Assembly (NCBI RefSeq): GCF_002953715.1
Contig: NZ_CP025012.1
Span: 4,087,001 to 4,151,000 of the forward strand
Direction: 5' to 3'
Source: Rhizobium leguminosarum
Lineage (GTDB): Bacteria > Pseudomonadota > Alphaproteobacteria > Rhizobiales > Rhizobiaceae
Length of the DNA: 64,000 nucleotides
The notes beneath the pieces are model-generated. The model had not been told where the DNA came from and made no database searches. It saw only the letters and a program-made list of their open reading frames with translations. Made by a program: the position numbers and the translations under genes. Each line of letters starts with the position of its first letter. Within the stretch, counting starts at the first letter, position 1. Positions 35,096-44,600 of the stretch are shown in pieces.

Positions 35096-36334
35096 TTATT
35101 GGCCGCTATCGATGATCGATTGCATTTCCGACTGGGCGCTAGAAAACGCGCCGTCGACATCGTCGCCGAAGATCGAGGCGTTGGTGAAGCTGGCCCAGGG
35201 CCCGTTGGCGCTATTGATCAAGTCGTTGAACTGCAGCGTATAGGGTGTCTTGGCGACACCGATCGCCTTCAGGCCGACCTGCATGCGCGGATCGAGACCT
35301 TCCAACACTTTATCAGCGATATCGCCGCGCGTCGGCAGGCTGCCATACTTCGCCATGATCTTCTGGCCGTCCATCGAATACACATATTCGAGGAATTCCT
35401 TCACCGCGTCGATCTTCTTCGTGCCCTTGGTGATGACAAAGTTGTCGCCGCCGGCAAAGGACGAAGGCTTCCCGTCGACGCCAGGAATGAGGGTCACGCC
35501 GAAGTTGATATCGGGATGCTCGGTTACCAGCGTGCCGATGGCAAAGGCGCCGAGGCTTTGCTGGCCGATCTTGCCGTTGGTGAAGGTCAGGAAGTTCGCG
35601 CCGTTGTCGCTGGCGGCTCCCGCCGGCACGAGGTCCTTCTTGACCATGTTGCGGTAGATATCGACGGCCTTGCGCATCTGAGGCGTATCGAGCGTCGCGG
35701 TCTTGCTGTCGGCGGACAAGATGTCGGCGCCCGCACCCCAGACGAGCGGCGTGAAGGTGAAGATCATGCAGCCGCCGCAGCCGCCGCCGGAGAAATAGAA
35801 GCCGTAGGTATCGTCACCCAGCGCCCGGATCTTCTCGGCATTGGCGGTAATTTCGTCCCAATTCGCCGGTGCCTTTTCCGGGTCGAGGCCGGCCTTCTTG
35901 TAGAGATCCTTGTTCCAGGCAAAGACGGAGGTTTCGACCGACAGCGGCAGGCCATAGATCCGGTCCTGGTAGGTGCCGAGGCGAACATGCGATGGCGAAA
36001 GCGAGTTGAAATAGGGCAGTGATTTTGCCCAGTCCGTCAGGTCTTCCAGCTGGCCGGCCGCGGCAAAGGCAGGGTTATAAATGAGATCCATCGACAGCGC
36101 GTCCGGCGCCTGTCCGCCGGCGATCGCCGTCGCATATTTCTGCACCAGCTCGGAGAACGGCACTTCGGTCATCACGACCTTGCTCTCGTGACCGGAATTA
36201 TAGGCTTCGACGACCTTCTTGAAGGCGTCGCCGATCCCCGAGCGAACCCACATTTCGACATTTTCGGCAGCCGACGCGGCCGACACCAGACATAAGGTAG
36301 CGATGCTGGTCGCCGCCAATAGACGCTTGATCAT
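35096..36334 (-). CDS. Sugar ABC transporter substrate-binding protein
   Basis: A 412-residue periplasmic binding protein of the extracellular solute-binding family 1. The signal peptide is MIKRLLAATSIATLCLVSAA with cleavage near ASAAE. Typical segments are AGGQAPDALSMDLIYNPAFAAAG, YGLPLSVETSVFAWNKDLYKKAGLDPEKAP and FAGGDNFVITKGTKKIDAVKEFLEY. An unusual C-G-G-C-M (GGGCGGCMIF) lies mid-protein. A strong GGAGGAG site precedes the ATG at 36334. The ligand is probably an arabinose-containing oligosaccharide, inferred from the neighbouring GH127 gene. Confidence 0.92.
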   Translation of the reverse strand: MIKRLLAATSIATLCLVSAASAAENVEMWVRSGIGDAFKKVVEAYNSGHESKVVMTEVPFSELVQKYATAIAGGQAPDALSMDLIYNPAFAAAGQLEDLTDWAKSLPYFNSLSPSHVRLGTYQDRIYGLPLSVETSVFAWNKDLYKKAGLDPEKAPANWDEITANAEKIRALGDDTYGFYFSGGGCGGCMIFTFTPLVWGAGADILSADSKTATLDTPQMRKAVDIYRNMVKKDLVPAGAASDNGANFLTFTNGKIGQQSLGAFAIGTLVTEHPDINFGVTLIPGVDGKPSSFAGGDNFVITKGTKKIDAVKEFLEYVYSMDGQKIMAKYGSLPTRGDIADKVLEGLDPRMQVGLKAIGVAKTPYTLQFNDLINSANGPWASFTNASIFGDDVDGAFSSAQSEMQSIIDSGQ

Positions 36335-36388
36335 GACACTCCTCCCGATATGGCGCATCTCCTCGCGCCTTTGCTCATTCACGTGTTC

Positions 36389-37411
36389 TCATTCCGTGGG
36401 GGCTTTCCCCCCGCATGACTGCCGGACGATCAGCCGGCACGGCAATTTCCTCACTCCCGGCTCGACAGGTCGTCCCTCCGCAAGCGCGAGCACTGTCAAT
36501 CCGGCTTGTCGCCCGAGCTCCTTCAGTTCCATGTCCACCGTCGTCAGCGGCGGCCGCGTCTGGGCCGCGACAATCTCCCAATTGTCGAAGCCGATCACCG
36601 AGACGTCCTGCGGCACCTTGACGCCGTGCTCGCGCAACGCATCCACAGCACCTCGGGCGATCTGATCGTTGCCGCAGAAGAGCGCGTCCGGTTTTTCTCC
36701 CGGTCTCTTCCAAAGCTGTTCGACCGCCTCATGGCCCCAGCTTTCCGACCAGACGCCGTAGAGCACCGGCTCGCGGTGACCTGCCACCTCGTGATAGGCG
36801 CCGGCACGCTCCCGCACCGAGAAGAAGTCCTCCGGCCCGGTGATGTGCGCAATCCGCCGCCGCCCGATCTTCACGAGCCATTCCACCGCCAGCCGCGCAC
36901 CCTGTTCGTCATCAGACCGGAAGCTAACGCTGTTCTGCGTCCCCTCCGTGAACGCGTAGACGACAGGCACATGCAAATTCGACAGATCGACAGGCAAGCG
37001 CCGATCCAGGCGTTTTCCCGTCGCAATGATGCCGTCGACCTGTTTGTCGAGCATCGCGTCGACATGGATCTGGGCGAGCGCCGGATCGTCTTCGATGGCA
37101 CACAGGAAGACCGAAACGCCGTGATCGACGAGAGCGTCGGAAATACCCGCCATGACAGGCAGCGTGAAACGGCCGTAAGTATCGTTCGTCAGCAGCCCGA
37201 TAGTGAAACTGCGTTTGCTGAGAAGACCTCTCGCCAGCGCATTCGGCCGATATCCGATTTCGGCGGCGATTCGTTTCACCCGTTCGCGCGTTTCCGACCC
37301 CATCCGGCCGGTATCGTTGAGAGCTTTCGACGCCGTCGAGATGCTCACCGCCGCAGCCGCCGCCACCTCGTGGATGGTGATCCTGCCTCTTTTTCCTCCC
37401 GATATGTTCAG
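36389..37411 (-). CDS. LacI family transcriptional repressor
   Basis: A repressor of about 340 residues with the N-terminal helix-turn-helix TIHEVAAAAAVSISTASKALN, hinge helix GYRPNALARGLLS and a periplasmic-binding-like ligand domain (ITGPEDFFSVRERAGAY, ALFCGNDQIARGAVDAL, VSVIGFDNWEIV). There is no ATG near the expected start. The frame runs to a TTG at 37453, but this would lie in the operator and upstream of the likely transcript start. An AAGGAGG site (37417-37423) stands five bases before a CTG at 37411, which I take as the start. It heads the ABC/GH127 operon. Confidence 0.85.
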   Translation of the reverse strand: MNISGGKRGRITIHEVAAAAAVSISTASKALNDTGRMGSETRERVKRIAAEIGYRPNALARGLLSKRSFTIGLLTNDTYGRFTLPVMAGISDALVDHGVSVFLCAIEDDPALAQIHVDAMLDKQVDGIIATGKRLDRRLPVDLSNLHVPVVYAFTEGTQNSVSFRSDDEQGARLAVEWLVKIGRRRIAHITGPEDFFSVRERAGAYHEVAGHREPVLYGVWSESWGHEAVEQLWKRPGEKPDALFCGNDQIARGAVDALREHGVKVPQDVSVIGFDNWEIVAAQTRPPLTTVDMELKELGRQAGLTVLALAEGRPVEPGVRKLPCRLIVRQSCGGKAPTE

Positions 37412-37434
37412 AACGTCCTCCTTCTGAAGTGACC

Positions 37435-37452
37435 TGAGAAAAGCTTTTACCA
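37435..37452. promoter_or_regulatory. Putative LacI-family operator 1
   Basis: TGAGAAAAGCTTTTACCA, an 18-base site centred on the palindrome AAAAGCTTTT. It shares its left half with the second site and lies where the -10 region would be. Confidence 0.6.
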
Positions 37453-37460
37453 ATCTCTAT

Positions 37461-37466
37461 GTCAAG
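37461..37466 (-). promoter_or_regulatory. Putative -35 element of the lacI-led operon
   Basis: On the minus strand CTTGAC stands between the two operator-like palindromes, so a repressor bound to either would block the promoter. The matching -10 would fall at about 37438-37443 inside operator 1 and is a weak match. Confidence 0.45.
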
Positions 37467-37484
37467 TGAGAAAAGGTTTTCTCA
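37467..37484. promoter_or_regulatory. Putative LacI-family operator 2
   Basis: TGAGAAAAGGTTTTCTCA has perfect eight-base inverted arms around a two-base centre. Its centre is 32 bases from that of operator 1, about three helical turns. Confidence 0.65.
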
Positions 37485-37729
37485 GCATCAGGAGGGGTTG
37501 GATCGAGGGAAGCACAGTTTGGGACGTACGTGATGGCGGGAGGAAGACCGGGTGCCACGCGGTCTAGCCGCTGGCATCGGGAAAATGTTCTGGATGCAAT
37601 GCAGCCGGATCGCCCTACCCTGTCGAAGACAGGTTTGCTGCGGCGTCTTGTGGCAACCGAAACCAGCCACCACCAGCGCCTTCAATAGAGGCGCTGGGTT
37701 GCAGTTCGAACCAGACGATTATCGAAAAA
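37485..37729. other. Gap between hemA end and the lacI promoter
   Basis: About 245 bases between divergently placed transcripts. I see no gene, tRNA or clear terminator here. Confidence 0.4.
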
Positions 37730-38944
37730 TCAGGCGACGTGCCTTGCAAGCGCGCAGCGCGACCAGAGCGAATGTAGCGCCTCGACCAGATGGGCGATAT
37801 CGGCGTCGGAATGCAGCGGCGTCGGCGTGATGCGCAGGCGCTCGGTCTTCTTCGGCACGGTGGGATAGTTGATCGGCTGGACATAGACGCCGCAATTGTC
37901 GAGCAGCAGGTCGGAGATCCACTTGCACTTGGCCGCATCGCCGACCAGCACCGGCACGATATGGCTCGGATTCGGCATATGCGGAATGCCGCGCTGGTCG
38001 AGCAGCGCTCTCAGCTTGCGGACACGGTCCTGATGGCGGGCGCGCTCGAACTGGCTGACCTTCAGGTGCTGGATCGAGGCGACAGCGCCGGCGGCCAGTG
38101 CCGGCGGCAGCGCCGTGGTGAAGATGAAGCCCGAGGCAAACGAGCGGATGAAATCGCAAAGCGCCGTCGAAGCGGCGATATAGCCGCCCATCACTCCGAA
38201 AGCCTTGCCGAGCGTCCCCTCGATGACGGTCAGCCGGTCCATCAGCCCCTCGCGCTCGGCAATGCCGCCGCCGCGCGGACCGTACATGCCGACGCCATGC
38301 ACTTCGTCGAGATAGGTCATCGCGCCATATTTGTCGGCGAGATCGCAGATCTCCTTGATCGGGGCGATATCGCCATCCATCGAATAGACGCTCTCGAAGG
38401 CGATCAGCTTCGGCGCCTTCGGATCGGCGGCCTTGAGCTTGGCTTCGAGATCGGCCACGTCATTGTGCTTCCAGATCACCTTGTCGCACTTGGCATAGCG
38501 GATGCCCTCGATCATCGAGGCATGATTCAGCGCATCGGAGAAGATGATGAGGCCGGGGATCTTTGCGCCGAGCGTGCCAAGGGCTGCCCAGTTGGAAACA
38601 TAGCCCGATGTGAAGATCAGCGCTGCTTCCTTGCCATGCAGGTCGGCAAGCTCACGCTCGAGCATGACGTGATGGTGGTTGGTGCCAGAAATATTCCGGG
38701 TGCCTCCCGCACCCGCGCCACAGTGGTCGATGGCGTTCTTCATCGCCTCGATCACCTTCGGATGCTGGCCCATGCCGAGATAGTCGTTGGAGCACCAGAC
38801 CGTGACTTCCTTCTCGCCATCCGCGGTGTAACGCGTCGCGCGGGGAAAATTGCCGCGGTGACGTTCGAGATCGGCAAAAACGCGGTAACGGCCCTCGGTA
38901 CGAAGCCCGTCCAGCTCGTTTTTGAAAAACGCTTCGAAATCCAT
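37730..38944 (-). CDS. hemA: 5-aminolevulinate synthase
   Basis: HemA condenses glycine and succinyl-CoA to 5-aminolevulinate with pyridoxal phosphate, the first step of the C4 tetrapyrrole route used by alphaproteobacteria; it supplies heme and, through uroporphyrinogen, cobalamin. The 404-residue protein begins MDFEAFFKNELDGLRTEGRYR, with WCSNDYLGMGQHP, GAGAGGTRNISGTNHHHVMLE, FSDALNHASMI, DEVHGVGMYG and the PLP lysine in EGTLGKAFGVMGGY. Of two adjacent ATGs the one at 38944 has better spacing from GGAG. Confidence 0.97.
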   Translation of the reverse strand: MDFEAFFKNELDGLRTEGRYRVFADLERHRGNFPRATRYTADGEKEVTVWCSNDYLGMGQHPKVIEAMKNAIDHCGAGAGGTRNISGTNHHHVMLERELADLHGKEAALIFTSGYVSNWAALGTLGAKIPGLIIFSDALNHASMIEGIRYAKCDKVIWKHNDVADLEAKLKAADPKAPKLIAFESVYSMDGDIAPIKEICDLADKYGAMTYLDEVHGVGMYGPRGGGIAEREGLMDRLTVIEGTLGKAFGVMGGYIAASTALCDFIRSFASGFIFTTALPPALAAGAVASIQHLKVSQFERARHQDRVRKLRALLDQRGIPHMPNPSHIVPVLVGDAAKCKWISDLLLDNCGVYVQPINYPTVPKKTERLRITPTPLHSDADIAHLVEALHSLWSRCALARHVA

Positions 38945-39269
38945 CATATGCTCCAGTATCGCGCGGATGTTCTTGATGACTGGACGTCCGCGCGTCAATG
39001 CTTACCCTTTGCTTTAACATCAACTGCGGCAAAAGGCCCAGATTTTTGAATGATTCCAGATAAAAAATATGCGAGCCGCGATCAACGAAATTGATGCCGC
39101 AGAAGGCAGCCGAGTTTGCCGACCGGGCAAAAGGCGACCCCGCCCGATCGCAAAAAAATCAGCACATCGGATGGACAACCCTTTCTTCCGACATAGTTTT
39201 CGGTCTAGCCTGACAAAAAACAAAAAGGGACGGCCTTTGCCCGCTGGGCAACAACCTCGGAGAAAAAAG
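38945..39269. other. hemA upstream region with an inverted repeat
   Basis: CGCGCGGA (38960-38967) and TCCGCGCG (38987-38994) form perfect eight-base arms 16-23 bases before the hemA start, placing a possible hairpin in its leader. The rest holds no gene I can support; the promoters of hemA and of the small lipoprotein must lie here. Confidence 0.45.
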
Positions 39270-39527
39270 ATGAAGAAAGTTGTCATACTCGCATTGATCG
39301 GCCTGTCGATCGCAAGCTGCACGCCGACGCAGCAGGGCGCCGGCATCGGTGCTGCATCAGGGGCCGTCATCGGCGGCGTAGTCACCGGCAACGTCCGTGG
39401 CGCGGCAGTCGGCGCCGCTATCGGCGGCGTGTCCGGCGCCCTCATTGGCAGCGTCGCCGAACAGCCCGGCCAGTGCTACTATCGCGACCGCTACGGCCGC
39501 CGCTACATCGATAGTTGCCCGCGCTGA
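39270..39527 (+). CDS. Small glycine-zipper lipoprotein
   Basis: An 85-residue protein with a lipoprotein signal MKKVVILALIGLSIASC (lipobox Cys at residue 17). The middle is a glycine-zipper membrane motif (GIGAASGAVIGGVVTGNVRG, AAVGAAIGGVSGALIGSVA), and the tail reads CYYRDRYGRRYIDSCPR with a possible disulfide. Similar small lipoproteins are frequent in rhizobial envelopes; function unknown. GGAGAAA precedes the ATG. A terminator follows. Confidence 0.82.
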   Translation: MKKVVILALIGLSIASCTPTQQGAGIGAASGAVIGGVVTGNVRGAAVGAAIGGVSGALIGSVAEQPGQCYYRDRYGRRYIDSCPR

Positions 39528-39554
39528 GAGCGCTTGGAAATCGGCAAATTCAGG

Positions 39555-39583
39555 AAATCCCGGACACACGTCCGGGATTTTTT
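39555..39583 (+). terminator. Intrinsic terminator after the glycine-zipper gene
   Basis: AAATCCCGGAC pairs with GTCCGGGATTT around ACAC and is followed by a T run, 28 bases after the stop. Confidence 0.9.
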
Positions 39584-39696
39584 GTGCTAAATTAGCGCGT
39601 TGGCACTTTAAAATGGTACACCCCGCGCGATTTTGTCGCTAAGCTGTTCATGGCTGGGCAACGAAGCTTCAATGTAGACACAACCAAAAGCGGCGG

Positions 39697-41625
39697 ATGC
39701 GGATCAGAGGGACAGGCCCGAAAACAGGTATTGCGTATCGGCGAGCAGGCACCATGATGGTGGTCGCAGCGGCAGCTGCGTTCTCACCGGTCCTGATCGG
39801 CGACGCTTATGCCTTCAAGCTTTTCGGCATCACCATTTTCGGCAAAGAGGAAGACGAAGGCGAACAGGTGCCCGATCCGGTGCGCTACCACGTCGACCTC
39901 AGGGCCGACACCGCCGATCCCGACCTGAAAGAAGCGCTGGAAAACAGTTCCCGTCTCGTCAGCGACCAGAAGCAGCCGGTTTCCGGCGATCTCGGTATCG
40001 TCATCAAGGCGCGCGACGACCGTGAGCGGCTGATCGCCGCCTTGTATGAAAAGGCCCGTTATGGCGGCCTGGTGACGATCACCATCGACGGCAAGAATAT
40101 CGACGATCTGCCGCCCAATCCGACATTCGACAGGTCAGGGCCGATCCCCGTCACCGTCGACATTGCTCCCGGCCCCGTTTTCAAGGTCAGGGAGGTACAG
40201 TTCGGCGGCGATGCTGCAAACCATAATCCCGCCGATTACGACCTCGCCCCGGGCGCGCAAGCCGGCTCACTTGCCATCATTAGGGCCGGCGACAAGATCA
40301 TCGAACAATTGAAGACCGAAGGCCGACCCTTCGCCAAGTTGACCGAACGCAAGGTCGTCGCCGATCATGACAGCGACACCGTCGATATCGTCCTTGCTGC
40401 CGAGGGCGGTCCCATCGCCCCGATCGGCGATGTCGGCGTCACCGGCGAGAAGACCGTCAGGCCAGGTTTCATCCAGCGTTATTCCCGGCTGAACAAGGGC
40501 GAAGCCTACTCCCCGGAAACGCTGAAGAAAGCTGGCGAGCGCCTTCGCGCCCTCGGCGTCTTTTCGAGCGTCACCATTCACGAAGGGGATGCGCTGGCGC
40601 CGGATGGCACCTTGCCGATGACGATCGAGGTTTCGGAAGGCAAGAGACGCTACTTCGGCGTCGGCGCGCAATACTCCACCACCGACGGCTTCGGTATTCA
40701 GGGCTATTGGGGCCACCGCAACCTGTTCGGCGAAGCCGAAACGCTGAGGATCGAGGGAGCGGTCTCGCGGCTTGGCGAAACGACCGATGTCGGCAGCCTC
40801 GACTATTCCGCCGGCATCCTCTTCACCAAGCCCGGCGCCTTCTTCCCCGCCGCCACCCTGAAGGCCGGCATCGTCGCCAAGACCGAAAATCCGGATGCCT
40901 ATAACGCAACGCTCGTCACCGCCTCGCTCGGCCTTTCCTACGAGCTGACCGACCAGGACACCGTCTCGGCGAGCGGCGAGGTCAGCTGGGAGCGCGACGA
41001 TGACGCCTTCGGCGAGAACGACTATCTGACCTTCACCCTGCCGATCAAATATGATCGCGACGCACGCGACGACAAGTTCAACCCGACGGAGGGTTATCGC
41101 GCGACATTCTCGGCTAAACCTGGCTACGAAATCTTCAACGCCACGCCCTATGCGGCATTCGAGGGCTCGATCTCCGGCTATCTGCCGTTCGGCCAGGAAG
41201 ACGGCGTGGTGCTTGCCGGCAAGGTTGCCGCCGGCGTCCTGATTGGCGGCGATAGCATTGGGGATATTCCCGCCACGCAGCGCTTCTTTGCCGGCGGCGG
41301 CGGCTCCGTGCGCGGATACAGCTATCAGGAAATCTCGCCCTATAACGACAATGGCGATGCTACCGGCGGCCGCTCCTATGTGACCGGTTCGCTGGAGGCG
41401 CGCATCAAGATCACCGATACGATCGGCATCGTGCCCTTCATCGATGTCGGCACCGTATCGGACAGCACCTTTCCGGGTTTTTCCGATATTCGCGCCGGCG
41501 CCGGCGCCGGAATACGATATGCAACGCCTTTCGGCCCGCTGCGGCTTGATTTTGCCATGCCGCTGAACAAGTACGAAGATGGCACAGATTACGGAATCTA
41601 CGCCGGCATCGGCCAATCCTTCTAG
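39697..41625 (+). CDS. tamA: Outer-membrane translocation assembly protein TamA (Omp85 family)
   Basis: TamA is the outer-membrane half of the translocation and assembly module for autotransporters and other outer-membrane proteins. The 642-residue product has an N-terminal signal region, about three POTRA domains (roughly residues 60-330, e.g. PVTVDIAPGPVFKVREVQF, GDVGVTGEKTVRPGFIQRY), and a C-terminal barrel ending FGPLRLDFAMPLNKYEDGTDYGIYAGIGQSF with terminal Phe. The VRGYSYQEISP motif matches the conserved VRGY/F loop of Omp85 proteins. An alternative start lies at 39754. tamB follows directly. Confidence 0.92.
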   Translation: MRIRGTGPKTGIAYRRAGTMMVVAAAAAFSPVLIGDAYAFKLFGITIFGKEEDEGEQVPDPVRYHVDLRADTADPDLKEALENSSRLVSDQKQPVSGDLGIVIKARDDRERLIAALYEKARYGGLVTITIDGKNIDDLPPNPTFDRSGPIPVTVDIAPGPVFKVREVQFGGDAANHNPADYDLAPGAQAGSLAIIRAGDKIIEQLKTEGRPFAKLTERKVVADHDSDTVDIVLAAEGGPIAPIGDVGVTGEKTVRPGFIQRYSRLNKGEAYSPETLKKAGERLRALGVFSSVTIHEGDALAPDGTLPMTIEVSEGKRRYFGVGAQYSTTDGFGIQGYWGHRNLFGEAETLRIEGAVSRLGETTDVGSLDYSAGILFTKPGAFFPAATLKAGIVAKTENPDAYNATLVTASLGLSYELTDQDTVSASGEVSWERDDDAFGENDYLTFTLPIKYDRDARDDKFNPTEGYRATFSAKPGYEIFNATPYAAFEGSISGYLPFGQEDGVVLAGKVAAGVLIGGDSIGDIPATQRFFAGGGGSVRGYSYQEISPYNDNGDATGGRSYVTGSLEARIKITDTIGIVPFIDVGTVSDSTFPGFSDIRAGAGAGIRYATPFGPLRLDFAMPLNKYEDGTDYGIYAGIGQSF

Positions 41626-41692
41626 AATTGCCGATTCCGCTCGTGTTTTCCGATCTGCGAGCTGTCATGAAAACGGGGTAGTGTCCGCACCG

Positions 41693-44600
41693 ATGCAAAC
41701 GCTGGCAAAAATCGTCAACTGGATCGTACGGCTCACCGGCTATGCCGTCGGCGCCACTTTGATTCTCGCTGTCGCAGCCCTTGCGATCTTCGGCTTCACC
41801 AGTTTTGGCGCTCGTATCGTTACCGAAAAGATAGCCTCCACGCTTTCCAACCGCGACATGACGATCGAGGTTCGCGAACCGCAAGGTCTTTTGACCGGCG
41901 GGCTTCGCGCCGCCGAAATCTCCATCTCCGATACCAGGGGTGTCTTTGCGGAAATTCATGGCGTCGCGATCGACTGGAATCCGCTTGCGCTGCTGACCGG
42001 AACCTTCCATGCCAAACGCTTCGAGATCGAAGCGATCAACGTGCTGCGCAAGCCGGTGCGCACCCTGCCCTCGCGGCCCGGAGCTGAAAATTCCGGCGGA
42101 TTTAATCTTCCGATCAAGGTCGATATAGACCGTGTCGCGTTGCCCGATATCAAACTTGCCGCACCCGTTGCCGGCCGCGCCTTTGCGCTTGCCGCCGAGG
42201 GCAGCCTTTCGGCGAATGGCGATGGCGGCGAGGCCGTCGTCAATGTTAGCCGTCACGCGGTCCCGGATGCGCGGCTTGCCGCCGATATCGCCTATGCGCC
42301 GGCTGAAAACCGGCTGCGGCTGAAGGCGCAGCTTTCCGAGCCGAAGGGCGGACTGCTGGCGGGCTTTCTCGGCCTGCCGGACAGCCCGGCCGTCAATATC
42401 GATCTCGACGGCCAAGGGCCGATATCCGATTGGAAAGGCAAATTGCAGGCCGCCCTCGACGGACAGCAGCGCGCCGCAATCGAAGCCCGGCATCAGATCA
42501 CGGCAGACGGACTGCACCACCTCGACCTCAAGGGCGGCGGTGACCTGAGCTCGCTGCTTCCATCGGCATTCCGGCCGCTTTTTGCCGGCCAGACCAATAT
42601 CGATCTTGCCACCACCTTCGACGACCGCGGCAAGATCGATATCCAGACCGGCAATATCGCCACCGGCAGCGTCGTGATCGCCGCCTCGGGCACCCTCGAT
42701 CCAGCCGGCAACAACAGCCTGAACGCCAATCTGCTCGGCACGTCGGGGCCTGTCGATTTCCGCTGGCCCCTCGCTGAAGGCGAAGCGCGCTTCCTCATTT
42801 CTGGCCTCAACCTGGCGCTAACCGGCGATGCGCAAGCCGCCCGGCTGAACGTCAGCGGCTCGCTCGACACCGCAACCCTTCCGCAGGCCAATATCGGCAA
42901 CATCAAGCTGACCGCAAAGAGCGACACCTTCAATCTTGCCGCCCGTTCCGGCAGCGTCCAGCTACGCCTCGTTGCCGGCGATACGACCTTCACCGATCCA
43001 AACATCAATCGCGCCGTCCAAGGCCCTGTCACGATCGCCTCGCCGCTGCAGATCTCGCCCTCCGGCATCGGCTTCAACGGCACCACCGTCGAAAGTGCCA
43101 ATATCAACGGCGGCCTCAACGGCTCCTACCGGTTGGCAGACAAAGCGCTGACCGGCAACCTCAAGCTCACAGTCAGCCCGGCAGCTCTGCCGGCGGCGAT
43201 GACAAGCAGGTTCGACGGGCCGATCTCGCTCGAAAGCCAGGTGGTCGGCACCATCCCGTCAAAATTCGCGCTGTCCAATCTCGTCCTGAAGTCCGGCACG
43301 CTCGAAGCCGCCGGCAACGTCGCACTCGACGGCGGGACGTTGAATGCCGATCTCTCGGGCCGGCTGCCTGACATCGGCAAGCTCATCCCCGGCGCCAGCG
43401 GTGGGGCGGGTTATGCGTTGAGAGTGGGAGGTGAGCTCCCGGCAATCTCCGTGACGGCCAATCTCAAGGCCGCCAGCCTTGAAATGGCCGACCGTACGCT
43501 CGGCAACCTCAATATCGACCTGTCGGGTCTCGCCGATCCCAAGGCGCCGCAGGGCAGGATCGCCGCCACCGGCACAATCGATGGCCAACCGATCGGCATC
43601 AACGGCAACGTCACCTCGCAGGACGGCAAGATAAGCATTCCGGCGCTGACCGCCGATATCGGCGGCAACCGACTGACCGGCAATGCGGAATTCTCGCCTA
43701 CCCTGGAGCCAACAGCCGCACTGACCTTCGATTTCCCCAATGTCGGCCTGCTCGCCGCACTCGGCGGACAGAAGGCCGAAGGCGATCTCAAGGGTTCGCT
43801 CGGCGTCAGCAGCGACAGCGGCAGGATTGCGCTTAAGCTGCTTGCAACCGGCGGCTCGATCCGTCGTGATACGCTTGCGATCGTCAAGCCGGATATCGAT
43901 GTCACGGTCAGCGATCTCAATGCCCTTGCCGCAAACGGCACGGTCAAGGCCGAGGAGGTGAGCGCCGGAACGAACAGGCTTGCTGGCCTTTCGCTTAGGT
44001 TTGCCAAGCAGCAGAACCATACCGACTTCGATCTCGATGCTGCCTATGACGGCAATCCCGTGCTGGCCGCAGGCAATATCGAGGCGGCGGACGGCGCGAT
44101 CCACCTGAACCTTGATCGCTTCTCGGCAAGCCCCCGCAATATCCCGATCGAGCTTGCCGCACCGACGCAGGTCGCCATCGGCGGCGGTGCCGCCAGTCTG
44201 AACGGACTGACGCTGAAGACCGGCACCGGTTCGCTGACCGTTACCGGTTCCGCCGGCGAAACGCTGAAGCTTGATGCAGATATCCGCGAGCTGCCGGCAG
44301 CGCTCGCCAACGGTTTCGTGCCCAACCTTTCAGCCGGCGGCACGATCTCCGGAACGATTGCCGTGACCGGAACGCCGGCAGCACCGGTAGCCGACTTCAA
44401 GCTCGACTGGAAGGATGCGACGACGGGCCAGACCAAGGGCGCCGGCCTGGCGCCGCTCGACATCACCGCCGGCGGCAAATTCGCCGACAACACGCTCGAT
44501 TTCGACACGACGGTCGGCAGTGATGACGGCCTTTCGCTCAAGGCCGCCGGCAATGTCGCGCTCGCCGACCCGAAGGCACCGGTGCTTGATGTCAATGCCG

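Noticed and set aside
37790..39049. A 419-codon plus-strand frame opposite hemA
   Set aside because: The minus-strand product is an unmistakable 5-aminolevulinate synthase.
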